From Stemphylium vesicarium (taxonomy: Eukaryota; Ascomycota; Dothideomycetes; Pleosporales; Pleosporaceae): DNA of 64,000 nt. The notes beneath the pieces are model-generated. The model ran no database searches and was not told the DNA's origin. It saw only the letters and a program-made list of their open reading frames with translations. The translations under genes were made by a program, and so were the position numbers. Shown piece by piece: positions 35,291 to 46,784 of the stretch. Location: contig QXCR01000131.1 of assembly GCA_004380135.1 (NCBI GenBank), positions 18,608 through 82,607 of the forward strand, written 5' to 3'. Within the stretch, counting starts at the first letter, position 1; every line of letters starts with the position of its first letter.

Positions 35291-35788
35291 TGGAGATGAG
35301 CCTCCACGGCGGCGACCCTATATACCTGGGGTAGTTGACGCATTGATGTTAGTGATTGGGCCATGGACATGTCCTGCTCGATGGAGGCACGACTGAGGCC
35401 ACGCCTGCTCGTTTCTTCGAGGACGTTACGGGACATGTTTACGAGGGTACGAAAGCACGCCGCGTCACGTGATGGGAAAAGTAAGGCAAGGAGAAGGAGA
35501 GAGTCCGTCCACCAGCGATGTGTGAGACGACAAGATTCACAAAACATACGAATCGGGTGTTTTTTTTTTTCTTCTTTTTTTTAATGGAGGCTACGATACC
35601 CCAAACCCCCTCACCTCTCATCTTTTTTTCCCGACCAGGACAGGACAGGACACTACAAAGTGTCAATTTTTTTTGTATATAAACATACAACGATCCAAAA
35701 CATTCATGTAAAAAGACACTTCCCAAGCCCAAGTCAAAGAAAAAAAGTTTATCCAATGCTTTCCATCTTCCGCTCACACAAACCCAAC
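35291..35788. other. convergent 3' region
   Basis: About 500 bp between the converging bHLH and GH5-like genes. It contains T-rich runs at about 35561-35582 and 35667-35675 and AT-rich stretches suitable for polyadenylation signals on both strands. No gene seen. Confidence 0.5.
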
Positions 35789-38195
35789 TCAAACCCATCC
35801 AGTCTCCCTAACCCCCTCACTCGGAACCACAATCCGCATAGCCTCACTCCTCACCCTCGCAGGCCCCCTCTCCATGCCACTCGGCAATTTCTTCCCCATG
35901 CGCGCCCCTCCGGGTCCAAAACTCCGCTTCTTCTTCTTACTGCTAGGAGCGTAGTCACAGCGTCCATAGTCGTTGCAAAAACCCGTCTTGCACCTGTTGT
36001 TGCTGGTGCAAGGCGCGCCGGCACAGGCGTCGGTGGAGGTGCAGGGGAGACAGGTCAGGTTGGCGGAGCAGTAGGATGATGTGGGGCAGTGGGTGGGCTG
36101 GGTGCAGGGAAGAGCGGGGGAAGGGGTGAGGCAGATCGGTGGAATGGGGTTGGGGGAGGAGGAGGAGGAGGTGAAGATGTGCAAGGGCGAGTCTGAGAAA
36201 CATGATCCGTGGGGGTCATTTGGTTGGATGTCGCGACGTGTGTCGTCTTGGTCGCCGTCAGCGTCAGTGTAGTCGTCGTCAGGGAAACTGCGTTTCCGCC
36301 ATAGTAGCCCGCCGGACGGTTGCATCGTTCGCCTCGCCACACACGCCGTACACGTCTTCCCCTTCCCTCCCTCCCCCTCACCACTCTTCTCACACCGCAA
36401 ATGCGGCTGACACCTCGCCTTACTATCACACCTATCCCCCACCTTCCCTGGCTGCCCCCCACCATTCCGCCGACAAACACTATTCATACATATCAACCCC
36501 GGATCACAGCCATCCTGCGCGTCGCAAAGATGGCCCTCGCAGCCGAACACACACTCGGCTTGTGCGGGCGTGTACGGGTTCAGCGGGATAGAAGAGATAT
36601 TTGACAAGCCGAGGGGGGCTAGTTTCCACTCTTGCGTGCTGGAGCCCGTGAGCATGGAGCGTAGGGCTTGGGCTGTGCGCTCGTCGGCGGAGGGGGCGAT
36701 AATGCGGGTTGGGGGGGAGAGGTAGGGTGTCCAATTGAAATTGCTGCGGGAGGTGAGGGCGTGGGCGAGGATGGACTTGAGGGCAGGCCAGGTGGTGTAG
36801 GTTGGGTGGAGGGGGTTTATGCGGGGGGACTTTGATTCGGTTAGGGTCGTTAGGTGTGAGTATAGCTTGTTTTTAACGTCAGCTCTCGGGATACAACGAA
36901 CGAAGAATCTTGCCTTGGGTGTATAGGGAGGTAGGTAGGTAGGTAGGTGGGTGGGTGGGACAAGGTGGAGAGTAGTGAGAGGGTTCAGTCTTACCCATGG
37001 TATCCCCCGATGATTCAGCGCATTCCCCTGATCGAAAATGGCCTCTTTCTTGTAAAATAATCCATACTCTTCACTATGCACGTAGCCCCACTCTTCAACC
37101 AGCAACAACTTGCCCTTGCCCTTGCCCTTCTTCCCCTTCGCCCGACCCGTCAGCGTGTTACCTGGCACAAACATGTCCGCCCAGGGCGTCCCCGCCGTCG
37201 CATCTTTCTGCTTGGAAAAGTACCCGTGGATGCCAATGATATCAATGGCCTTACAGTCGAACACGCTGTCGGGGAAATTCTGGAACTCGTCGACTTTCTG
37301 CGGCCCGGAGACGCCGCCGCTGATGACGGCGATGTCGGCGCTGTCGAGCCCGAGGTTGAATTTTAGAAACGTGGCTATCTCGCAGAGCCAGGGTTCGCCG
37401 GCTGGAATGGGGAATATGCCACTGAAGGGCTGGTGCTGGATATCTACGCCGAGGATTATCTCCGAGAGCGTGCCCCAGGGGCGTCCGTCAAAGTTTCTGG
37501 AAGGGTAGTGTTTGAAGAAGACTTCGAGGCGCGTTTTGTAGAGGTCGCGGTCTGGGGTTGATGCGGATTAGCAATGACAATGGTAGATATCGGCTAGTTG
37601 GTGACATACATTCGTCTAGACTGTAAAAGTCTAGGAAGGCGCCGTTGAGCTTCTTGCAGTAGGCATCGCATGGGACGCCGTTTGATCCTCGGAGTGCGTG
37701 GGCGTCGTGGGGCGCGATGATGACTTTTAGTTGGCCTATATGGCTGTCAGTAGATGGTGAGTGATGTAGTTTGGCATGATGTACCCTTGGATAAGTGATG
37801 GATGGCAGCGAGCGTGTCGTCGAACTGGTCGAGTAAGGACTTGTCAAAGCCTCCTAGTTCACCTTCTGGCTGAGAGTCGTTAGTGAAAGCTCGTTCAACT
37901 TCTTCCAAGGGTGTCTCTTACATCGGGATGGAGATTATCCGGACGGACTATTCAAGTCAGCACATGATGGCTACATCCTAAGATATTACATACTAAAGAG
38001 TCGGATGACTCTTGCTCCACTGCTGATAATCTCCCTGATTGTATTGTCTCGATGCTCCGGCGTGAAGAACTGAAGTTGTGGATAGTTGACACCGCCAAAA
38101 GAGTGGTGGTTGGCTGTGATTCTCAGGTCGGCCGCGACAAGCTCCGTCCATGACACCAGCGACACTAATGTCACAAGGATAGTTGAGAAGATCAT
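35789..38195 (-). CDS. secreted GH5/TIM-barrel-like glycosidase with Cys-rich tail, 690 aa
   Basis: Six exons: 37994-38195, 37922-37947, 37785-37869, 37610-37735, 36995-37551 and 35789-36865. A signal peptide (MIFSTILVTLVSLVSWTELVAA) precedes FGGVNYPQLQFFTPEHRD and ARVIRLFIRPDNLHPD, the opening strands of a GH5-like barrel. Later come IIAPHDAHALRG, DIIGIHGYF and LLLVEEWGY; the Glu of VEEWGY is a candidate nucleophile. The second half is Cys-rich: CVFGCEGHLCDAQDGCDPGLIC, CDSKARCQPHLRC and CPTSSYCSANLTCLPC, like small disulphide modules. It ends in a basic, disordered tail. Intron 5 contains a (GGTA)n/(GGTG)n microsatellite. I cannot assign a substrate. Confidence 0.85.
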
Positions 38196-39012
38196 GCTTG
38201 CTCGAAATGCATTGGAAAGATTCCAAGTACGCTGTAAAAGCTCCCTCCCACTTGGACATATAAGTCTGACTTCGCCATGTGGACACGTGTAGACGGTGTG
38301 CTATAGACACATCTCTTCAAAGGTGACTAGTCGCTGTGCTTGCGGGATTGAGGCTATTCATATAAGTATATTAATTGCGCTGCTTTAGGCAGCCAATCAC
38401 ATGTCGCCTGGGTTTAAGATGCAGGGATGCTAACCTCGACAACGGAATAATGGAATTGACTAGGCTACATCGTGTGAGAAGGGTATTGACGTCGACTGGA
38501 TTGATGTTGCGAATATGGTAACCTGAGATGTCGCAAGAAGAAAGGCGTCGGCAATGGGAGATGGCGGGCCGAGAACGTAAGTCATGTCCCCGCAATCATC
38601 AGAGGATACATCGAGGGGTGATTGTATTCAATAAGCTGTCTTTGGTTCAAAGCTGTGGCCAACTCGGCGTGCTTCAACAGGGATTCTCGTTAGACATATC
38701 GTTTGTATCGAGGGTTGGATGCCAAGCGTGAAGGCTGTCCAGTACTTCTTCCCAGGACAACTGGATACCAGAGGTTTCGATACTCGTATCTTGAATCCAG
38801 AACTTTCGTCATGAACTGCAGAATCTAAAGCGCATACTGATACGCTTATGCTGCTCATTTTTACGAATTGCCCCAAGCAAAGTCATGCCGGGAGCGTCTC
38901 GCATGGGCAAAACCTGCCCTTCGTTGCCAAACGATGTTTCCAGTCGGGGCTGGTCGGTGGTTCCTACCCAAGGGATATTGTGTTGGAGATTTCTGTGTAG
39001 CTCACTCCCTAT
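38196..39012. other. intergenic 0.8 kb
   Basis: Upstream of the GH5-like gene and downstream of Cnl2/NKP2. Only short frames without similarity; nothing else seen. Confidence 0.5.
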
Positions 39013-39639
39013 TCATCCAGCTGGCTTTTCGCAGACAGCCTCAAGTCGCTTGAGGGTTGCCATGACTTCCTCTCCGAGATCTTCACCACTATTCGACGGA
39101 GCAAACCGACCGTGCCGGAGGTCACTGAGTGCGCCAATCACATCTTGAACCTCGCGCAAGACGTCCTTGTTCTGCTGCTCTATCTCTGCAATCTGTGCCT
39201 CGAGACTCTGGCAAGCCTCATCGATGTCGGGCTGGACGGTCTGGAGCGTGTGTAATTTCTTGCGACCTTGGCCGGAAAGCTGTCCACTACGTCAGCTGAT
39301 ATTGTTGGAGGGCATCAATGTAGACGGTACCTCTTCTTCAATTTGAAGCGCAACAGGGTCTAGTCCTGCGACAGTTGCATCGTCCACTTGGCGCCTCTCC
39401 CGGGCATACTCACGCCTCAGCTGTTTGGACCGCTTAACCTCATCCGCAATGTCTTGACGAACGAGTTCTATGTCCCTCTCGCGCAATCGCTGAAGCTCCC
39501 GGTAAATATCCTGGACAGCCGGGTTTGCACGATGGGCGCGGGGAAATATGTCGGTGAACTCGCGTAGTGTGATGAAGTCGCGCAGGGGAGCGGGTGTCAA
39601 CAGGAAGTTACCCAGTATCTTGGCCTCTTGCGACGGCAT
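39013..39639 (-). CDS. Cnl2/NKP2-family kinetochore subunit, 191 aa
   Basis: Exons 39331-39639 and 39013-39279 (51-bp phase-0 intron). The N-terminal half has the family signature AKILGNFLLTPAPLRDFITLREFTDIFPRAHRANPAVQDIYRELQRLRERDI, and most of the rest is alpha-helical and coiled-coil prone (IDEACQSLEAQIAEIEQQNKDVLREVQDVI). Cnl2 (S. pombe) and Nkp2 (budding yeast) belong to the inner kinetochore CCAN/Mis6-type assembly at centromeres. The usual length is about 150-200 residues, so the gene looks complete. An in-frame ATG 45 bp upstream is less likely, since the family begins close to the LGNFLL motif. It diverges from EAF3 over 387 bp. Confidence 0.88.
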
Positions 39640-40026
39640 GTTCAGAATTGTGGCTGTCGAGAGCGACAAGACTAAACCACACACGTGAGAGTGACGAGGC
39701 AGTGTTGGTGGTGAGATGCTCGAAGGATTGGGAGAGCGCCATCGGAGAGCGCGACGCGTGCTGGCCCGTGCGAGAAAAGACTCCCGTGAGATGCGCCTGC
39801 TACGACTTTAGGCAAACGTCAACGGATCCGTCTTTGGCTGGGATCATCAACCTGCTTTAGAGACTCAACTATAACTCAGAATCCTTCGCCGCGTCCATCA
39901 TCTTCATCCGACGGATATTGCTGACAGAGGCACGCGATACGTGGTTGTGCAATCTCCCACACCTCCACGCCTTCCTCCTGACTGCCGGCCCCAACCACAT
40001 CAAAATCGTCAAAAATCATCGCAACC
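39640..40026. promoter_or_regulatory. shared divergent promoter, Cnl2/NKP2 and EAF3
   Basis: 387 bp between the start codons of two divergently transcribed nuclear genes (kinetochore and chromatin). No sharp TATA box is visible, as is usual for housekeeping genes. Confidence 0.5.
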
Positions 40027-41323
40027 ATGGCTCCTGCATCTGCGCCAGACCCGGCGTTCAAGAAAGACGAGAAGGTGTTTTGTTTTCATCACGAGCTGCT
40101 GTACGAAGCCAAGGTTCTCGAAGTGAGGCCCGTGGAAGGCGATGAGAAGAAGAACGGATTTGAGTACCGGGTGCACTACAAGGGATGGAAGAACACGTAA
40201 GTATCTCTCTAGGTTTTTCTCGCGTCTGTCTGCCTGTTACTGTGTCTTTTGCTGCGAGTTCACGTTTGCCTCCGCGCACTCTCATCTCCATGCCCAGCCA
40301 CTTCAGTAGGGTATTGGGAGAGCGCAGTACAATATCGAATACGTCCCCCGCACACATCCATGACCTCTTTCTTGTGGTTGCGACCAGTTGTTAACACGCT
40401 ACAGCTGGGATGACTGGGTTCCCGAGGATCGGCTTCGCAAACTCACTCCGGAGAACCGGGAGCTGGCCAACAACCTTAGGCACGAGATGCTGGCTGCTCA
40501 ACGCGCCGCAAGAGCTCAACCCGCACCCGTAAAGAAGAAGACTCAAGGTTCCATCCGCGGCAGCGAAGAGCGACAAAGCTCTGTCACTGCTGCACCTCGC
40601 GGCCAAAAGCGGGTACGCGACAACGACCTAGAGAAGGTATGTACCCCCAAGGCGGTGAGGCTTCGTAGAGTTTCAAACGCTTACTGACTGAACTACAGGA
40701 AGAGACTTTCCAGAACAAGCTTGCAGTTAGAATCTACATGCCAGACAGGTTGAAGAGCCTCCTGGTCGATGACTGGGAAAACATCACCAAGAATCTGCAG
40801 CTGGTGCAGCTGCCTTCAGCTCATCCCGCAGGCGTCATTCTCGACGAGTACCAGAAATATGTCATCTCAACCGGAGTTCGCAGCAACACTGAACGCGACA
40901 TTCTAGAAGAGGTAGTTGCAGGCCTCAAAGAGTACTTCAACAAGAGCGTTGGTCGTCTCTTGCTGTACCGTTTCGAGCGCGAACAGTTCTACGACATCTG
41001 GACGCGCATTCAGCAGCCAACGGATGAGCTCGCTGGCAAGCCCCTCGCCGACATCTACGGCGGCGAGCACCTTCTGCGCCTTCTAGGTATGTACATGATC
41101 ACGACAGCACGGATCCCCCATGGCTAACACGTGTCTTGCAGTCACCATGCCGGAGCTCATCGCTCAGACCAACATGGATCACCAGGCTGTTACTCGCTTG
41201 CGCGAGGAGCTCAGCTCGATGACGACTTGGCTCTCCAAGGACGCTCAGATCAACACGTTCTTTGTGCCCACTTATGAGAGCCCGGGACAGGCTTACATCG
41301 ACAAGGTCAAGTCTAGCACATAG
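40027..41323 (+). CDS. EAF3: EAF3/MRG15 chromodomain protein, 323 aa
   Basis: Exons 40027-40196, 40405-40636, 40699-41086 and 41142-41323. The chromo barrel domain spans about residues 12-70 (FKKDEKVFCFHHELLYEAKVL, RVHYKGWKNTWDDWVPEDRL). A charged linker follows (KKKTQGSIRG, RGQKRVRDND). The MRG domain covers about 135-320 (VRIYMPDRLKSLLVDDWENIT, NKSVGRLLLYRFEREQF, GGEHLLRLLVTMPELIAQ, FVPTYESPGQAYID). Eaf3 is a shared subunit of the NuA4 acetyltransferase and Rpd3S deacetylase and reads H3K36 methylation in the nucleus. Length and domain order match fungal Eaf3. The first intron (208 bp) is long for this genome and splits the chromo domain at a common place. Confidence 0.95.
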
Positions 41324-41580
41324 AAAGATGCCGGATCTCCGACCTTGACCAGGCTGAGGCCTCGGTAACCCCATCTTTGTTCATTCCTTCGGGTGTATTT
41401 CAACATGTCTGCTATCACTTTCTGCATGGCAGGGGGGCTTGGGCATTTTTTGAACTGGCGCATTGGAGTTTGGTTAGTCGGGACGGCTTCAGTTGCTGTT
41501 TCTGGGGTGAGATTCGATATCCTATTCACACGGGCTCCAGCATAGTAATACAGAGGATTCGATTATGAGGGCTGTTTATA

Positions 41581-42324
41581 TCATGATGCCTTGATCACAT
41601 TTTCCAAGACCACAGCAGCCCAACTCAGACATTTTGTCATATTCTCCTCTGCCTCTTTTGGCATGGCGTGCACATCAATTTTCTTGCACACTTTCTCATC
41701 CAGTGGCCCGTCCATATTGCCGTTTTCGAACAGAAATTTGTGGTCCTTGACATAGTTTGGCCACACGATGTTGTCTACGTAGCCCGGCGGATCTTGCCAG
41801 AAGCCTTCGAGCGTTACATAGCCGCTCCTTGCCTCGCGCCTTCGTTTCGCAGTCTCATAGCTGGTACGCAAAAAAAGTCGCACATCAAAAATGGAGCGAA
41901 TATCTTTCATGTCTTCGGAAAAGAGTAGGAAGCCATCAACAATGCAAATCCGCCTGCCCTCCCATTCTGGCTTGCTCTCCAGCAATCCCTGCACTTGATG
42001 TCTCAATCTTTGGATCTCAGCTTCAGGCACGCCATGATCACCCACGCTGTTCTGGTCCTCTTGACTGACAAGCCACTCGGGACTCTGACCCTGCTCTTTG
42101 ATGTGGTGCAGCGCTTGTTTGAGCGCGGGCAGGTTGAGTGATTCTACGCAGTCCCAGTCTTGCACGCCGTTCTTGACGGGGATTTCGGCATCGGTAAGGT
42201 AGAAGTCGTCAAGGTGCAGGATGAAGAGCTTGGATGGCGGAAATACATCTCGGAGAAGTCGGGATAGGGTCGTCTTGCCGGAGGATGAGGGTCCGGATAT
42301 GCCGACAAGGAGGGGCGAGGGCAT
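41581..42324 (-). CDS. NRK1: nicotinamide riboside kinase, 247 aa
   Basis: A single exon encodes a P-loop kinase of the NRK/uridine-kinase-like group. Walker A is at residues 11-18 (GPSSSGKT) and is followed by FILHLDDFYLTDAEIPVKNGVQDWDCVESLN, the typical NRK substrate loop. ICIVDGFLLFSED is the Walker-B-like strand, and RTSYETAKRRREARSGYVTLEGFWQDPPGYVDNIVWPNYV is the lid region. The enzyme phosphorylates nicotinamide riboside to NMN in the salvage route to NAD+, in the cytosol. Length is normal (about 240). It converges with EAF3 and diverges from the ARMH3-like gene over 265 bp, probably a shared promoter. Confidence 0.92.
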   Translation of the reverse strand: MPSPLLVGISGPSSSGKTTLSRLLRDVFPPSKLFILHLDDFYLTDAEIPVKNGVQDWDCVESLNLPALKQALHHIKEQGQSPEWLVSQEDQNSVGDHGVPEAEIQRLRHQVQGLLESKPEWEGRRICIVDGFLLFSEDMKDIRSIFDVRLFLRTSYETAKRRREARSGYVTLEGFWQDPPGYVDNIVWPNYVKDHKFLFENGNMDGPLDEKVCKKIDVHAMPKEAEENMTKCLSWAAVVLENVIKAS

Positions 42325-42589
42325 TTTGGCGGTGGTGCGGGGCTATCCTCACCACCCAGACGCTGGCTATTGAATTGTTCCAGAAAAATGACAGGTATCC
42401 TCTGCGATACTAGAGTCCTGAATGCAACAAGACTAGCATAAATGCAGGGTCATGTTCACACATGCGAAATGGTGGGGCATATCGGAATTCGATCGTCGAG
42501 GGGCCCGCTAGTTCCCCATGTCGCAGGGTCGCGCGACGCGACAGCCATGTTGCAGTTTCGGTCATTCTAAGCCAGAGACCACAACAGCC
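42325..42589. promoter_or_regulatory. divergent promoter, NRK1 and ARMH3-like gene
   Basis: 265 bp between two start codons facing away from each other. It contains TCGGAATTCGATCG near 42481-42494 but no family-specific element I can name. Confidence 0.45.
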
Positions 42590-44753
42590 ATGGAGCCGTC
42601 ACCACTGACCCAAGACTCACGACCGCAAATATTCCAGCCCAAAATCATTCATCTCTATGAAAGCCTATTCAAAGTGCGATGTCTTTCCCCTTGCGCCTGA
42701 AGACTGGCTAACAGAGAGTGCAGGAAGATGACGAAGAAGTCGAGCTCACCGAGGGCTTCTGGCAGGAGTTCTTCCTCCACCGACCAGATGCAGCCGGCCT
42801 GAAGCGCATACTGGCCTCGGTAGCGCCCGACGAGATGCTTCACCAGCAGGCCCATTCGCAGCAACTCTTCGGCCGGGCGATCCAGCGCATCAAGCAAGCC
42901 AAAGCACCGGCCGACGAGATCGCCCTCGAGGTACGACACGGCCAATGTACAGACGACGGCGTGCGCTTACCGCTTAGACCTTGACAGTCTTCCTCGACGC
43001 TGCCCTGGCTAAGAAGTACACCAACCCCAGCTCCGACATTATATCTGTCCTCACTGGCCTCAACGATGCTGATGCCGTCATGACGGATTTTGTGGCCACG
43101 CTTGACACTGCCATACGCAACGGACGAGACAGTATGTTTCCGAGGAACTGTTTAGAGAAGAGAACTGATCAAATTCAGTACCGGTGCGTAAACGAGCTGT
43201 GAGGGCCGCCCTCTCCATGACAGCTGCTGGGTTTCAGACAGCGCTGCCGTCGTATTTCACCCACCGCGATTTATTTCCCTCGCTGATGAAGGTTTGTCAG
43301 CATAGACTCTTCATAGTGTGTATGCTTACAGTCTGCAGTATACCCACGATTGCGACAACAACACCCATGTGCTGCCTGCGATTTACCTCCTCGGCCTCCT
43401 CACAAACTACAACAAGTTCGAGTTCCAGAATCCATATAGACTGCGACTTGACGATTTCGTAAACGACGCCATAATACAAGACATGATTGCGTGTTTTGGG
43501 AGCACTTGTACCCAGTTGCGGGATGCCTATGTGGCTGTCCAGGACGATATGCCTGAAGGCTGGACATTGGGCTCAACCCTGAGTTACATCGGCTTGGGTG
43601 CCCTTTCTTCGGCTTCCCGGCCTGCATCACCGGTTCCAGCTCAAGAAGAAGCAAAGTCGCTCTTCGCCGCACTGTGAGCATACCCACTGCAGTCGACACT
43701 TCACCGCTAATAATATCAGACCGGGACCAGAGGCTGGCGTGCTGCTCTCGACGTACGACTTTGCAAACGCCAACAAGGTTTTCTGCTTCAACCTCGTCAC
43801 ATTCGGACTGGGCAACAAAAATACGCCGTCGCCCTTTAGCGAGTTCCTTTCTTTGACCTCTTACATGTTCCAGCATGCGCATCGGTCTACGAGAGCCGCC
43901 CTGTACACATACCTAAGCCTGTTCGTCTTGCAAATCTTGGTCGAGGACCAATTGCTTGTCAAGCGCTTGTGCAGTGACGAGACAAAGCTTTCTGTGCGCT
44001 TGTGCCGCCAGAGACAACCTTACCTGCCCATAGTGAGAGGCGAACGAGTACCTGCGGCCACCATCTTGGACATGATGTCGGACGGCATCAGCCATAACCT
44101 GCGAAGACGTTTAGACGTAGACTTTTACATGTAAGTGAGTCCATCTCTTGCCGCCGCTTGACTAACATAGATACAGCCTCTGTCTGGGTGTTCTGTTACG
44201 ACTGCTCTCGTACCTTGGTCGTACAAAAACTCGCATCACGTACCACTGGTCAGAACTCTGGAGAACTCTCCTGTCTTTTGTTCGCTTCCTCACCACGTAC
44301 GAGAGTGATATCAAATCAAACTATAAGTCGAATGGCATGATCACCATTTTGGTCAATCTGCTAGCGTTTGCACTTTCCAGTGGCGAGAATTTTCTCCCCG
44401 ACCCAGCGGCATACGACGACCTGTTCTACAAGCTTGTCGAGAGTGGTGACACTCTGATCAAATTCCGAGACGCCTTTGGCCTCTCTGGTCAATCCGACTC
44501 GATGCAGACACTCATCAATGTCTCGTCGCACTATCATTCTCTGCTCGAGGAGAAGGGAAAGGCGCGTAGCAAGCACCTGAGCCCACAGGAAGTGCACGCT
44601 GTGATCAAGCAGGGGTACGAGACTCTGTCAATAGACGCAAGTGAAGGCTTGGACCGATGGGAGAAATTTCGCGAGGCGGATTTCAAGTCGCTTCTCAAGA
44701 AGATTGCTAGAGCTACCGTGGAAGATGCGAAAGCGCTAAATGATGACAGTTAA
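42590..44753 (+). CDS. ARMH3-like armadillo-helical protein (DUF1741), 626 aa
   Basis: Seven exons: 42590-42673, 42724-42930, 42978-43131, 43179-43291, 43339-43673, 43720-44130 and 44177-44753. The product is almost all alpha-helical. Landmarks are KIIHLYESLFK, EGFWQEFFLHRPD, LLGLLTNYNKFEFQNPYRLRL and, in the C-terminal DUF1741 region, SFLSYLGR-like helices around ITYHWSELWRTLLSFVRFLTTYES and ILVNLLAFALSSGENFLPD. This is the fungal version of animal ARMH3 (C10orf76), reported to bind GBF1 and PI4KB at the Golgi. Fungal members are little studied. Splice joints were set by frame and by continuity of the helical motifs. The second intron uses GTACGA and the first a GTGCGA donor. Confidence 0.92.
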
Positions 44754-45245
44754 GGCCGTCATTGCATGACAGTTAATACACAGCAATTACATCTACGCCC
44801 CCCAATAAGATCAATTGAGAAGCGCCTCACATTGACTATACCAATTGCGAATCCACACACCTGCACACGCGTTCCTGATCTTGGGATCAGGGTTGTGTTG
44901 GGGGTACTACGTGCAAGACCCTGTTCTGGTAAATCCTGTTTGCTCCAATCTAAGGTCGACGATAAGCTCAATGCCCAAACACAACACACGAAATCAATGT
45001 CAGCATCATCATCGAATTGTCGATTCCCGGTGTCGGAAGGCTTGTTGAGGGATGGCCTTGTAACCACACCATTTCGGCCGCGCACGGAATCCTGATCTAC
45101 CATCTCGTCCCTCCTTAAAGCTGTTGTGCACCGTTGCATTTTCCTTGCTCTACTCACCTCTACTTCATGTGTGTGTCTTTCTCAATTGTACTGATGCCGA
45201 CTCACTTTAGATAGACCATTGACCTGCTATCTGAGCATCATCACC
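44754..45245. other. intergenic, upstream of membrane-anchored protein
   Basis: About 490 bp. An overlapping pair of short frames on both strands has no similarity. A pyrimidine-rich stretch near 45105-45190 is a likely promoter/leader for the next gene. Confidence 0.45.
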
Positions 45246-46784
45246 ATGCAGTCTACGAGGAATGACGAGCCGGCGGGTCTGACCTCCAAGGTATTTAAAC
45301 TATCGAGTTTACAGACCGAACTAACATTTCAATCAGAACACGGCGACTGAAGAATGCTCTTCAATGGCACCATCACCATATCCGCCAGCACCACGCTTCC
45401 CAGCTGCGGATTACACAGCCTATCGATCCGAAGACGTAGACAACACTCGACGAAACGATGATCAAATCACACAGATCGATTACCCCCGGAAGCTGATCAC
45501 ACCCACAGGCTATGATCTTGGGCCCAACGAAGAGGGATGGCACTCTGAGCGGTCATCCTTATCTCGGTACCAACCCAAATTCTCCCCCTCACCTTCACCT
45601 AGACGGGAGAACCGCAAAGCCAACGGCCTAGCCTCCTGCCTCAAAGTGCCCGCGCCTCGAACAAAGCCTGACTACGACATGATCGTAGAATACCAGGGGC
45701 TGAGACTGGGTCGCATCAGCGACGCAGTACCCAACCGTAACGTCCCCTTTGCTCTCCCTCACCTACATAAACCCCCCAAAACTAACCCCATCTTTGTGCA
45801 AATCCAGTCCTCGGCCCCCGCACCATCCTCGACAGGATCCACATAATCCTCGAACACAACCTCGAATTCGCAGAAACCCTCTACTCGTCACCATCGTCCG
45901 AGGCTTCGTACCCGTACACGCCCAGAGACCGCGCGCTAATCGCTATCCTGACCTCGCTGCGAACCCTGGAATACGCGCGCCGTGAGAGGGGGAATTGGTA
46001 CCCGCAGGGCCTGGCGACCAAACACGACGCGCTTCGCTTGTACAGGCAGAGTGCGAGAAATGGGGTTAAACCTGTGCATCTCACCCTCGCCGATTTTCTA
46101 GACAAGGCGACGGGGTGGCAGGGCGTCCGGCGACCTGACGGCGTGAGCGCGCTGAATGCATGGGCGGATATTGCGGCTCGGCTGCGTGAACGCGGTGTCG
46201 ATGTCGGCAAGGTAGACGGTAAGTTGTACAGCCAACTCAGCACTGCGACTGATGCGCAGGAGTTAGAGAGGAAGATTGCTGAGGTGGCGTTGTGGTCTGT
46301 AGATGGCACGTTGGATCAACGCTATCACGACTTTGCTGCTGGGAAACATACGACTACTACGAGTGCGACGACTACATCTACCACACCTTCCTCTGCCTCT
46401 GCTCCTCACCACCACGTCCCCACGACCCCGACACCTACCCCCCCGACGTCGAACGCAACGGGCCTCTACTCCAAACGCTTCACCCACGCGTACCCCCTCG
46501 GCCGCCCTCGCTCCATGGTCTCGGATGTGGAGAAAGCAGAGCGTCGCGCTGAGCTCGACGCTACGAACACTTTTCTCGCCCAACAACAACAACAACAACA
46601 AAAAAAGCCGGGAGAAGGACAGGGACAGGGATTATGTGGCTGGTGGGGTCGCAGTAAGAAGAAGCGGAATCGAATCTTCTTCATTGCCTTCATGGCGGCG
46701 ATTTTTGGGGGCGTCTTGGGTGTCATGTTGTGGGCTATGGGGACGTCGAGGTGGGATTTTACCGCCAAGGCTGAGACAGGGTAG
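45246..46784 (+). CDS. uncharacterised C-terminally membrane-anchored protein, 473 aa
   Basis: Exons 45246-45290, 45337-45736 and 45808-46784. I do not recognise a named domain. The N-terminal part is Pro/Ser/Arg-rich (SPSPSPRRENRK), then ITPTGYDLGPNEEGWH. The middle has a helical block (TILDRIHIILEHNLEFAETLY, RDRALIAILTSLRTLEYARRERGNWYP, LYRQSARNGVKPVHLTLADFLDKATGW). A Thr/Ser/Pro-rich linker, a poly-Gln run (7 Q) and a basic CGWWGRSKKKRNR stretch precede one transmembrane helix (IFFIAFMAAIFGGVLGVMLWAMG). This arrangement suggests a tail-anchored or single-pass type II protein. The second intron's donor is ambiguous: GTAACG at 45737 is preferred over GTCGCA further upstream; both keep frame. 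Confidence 0.8.
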
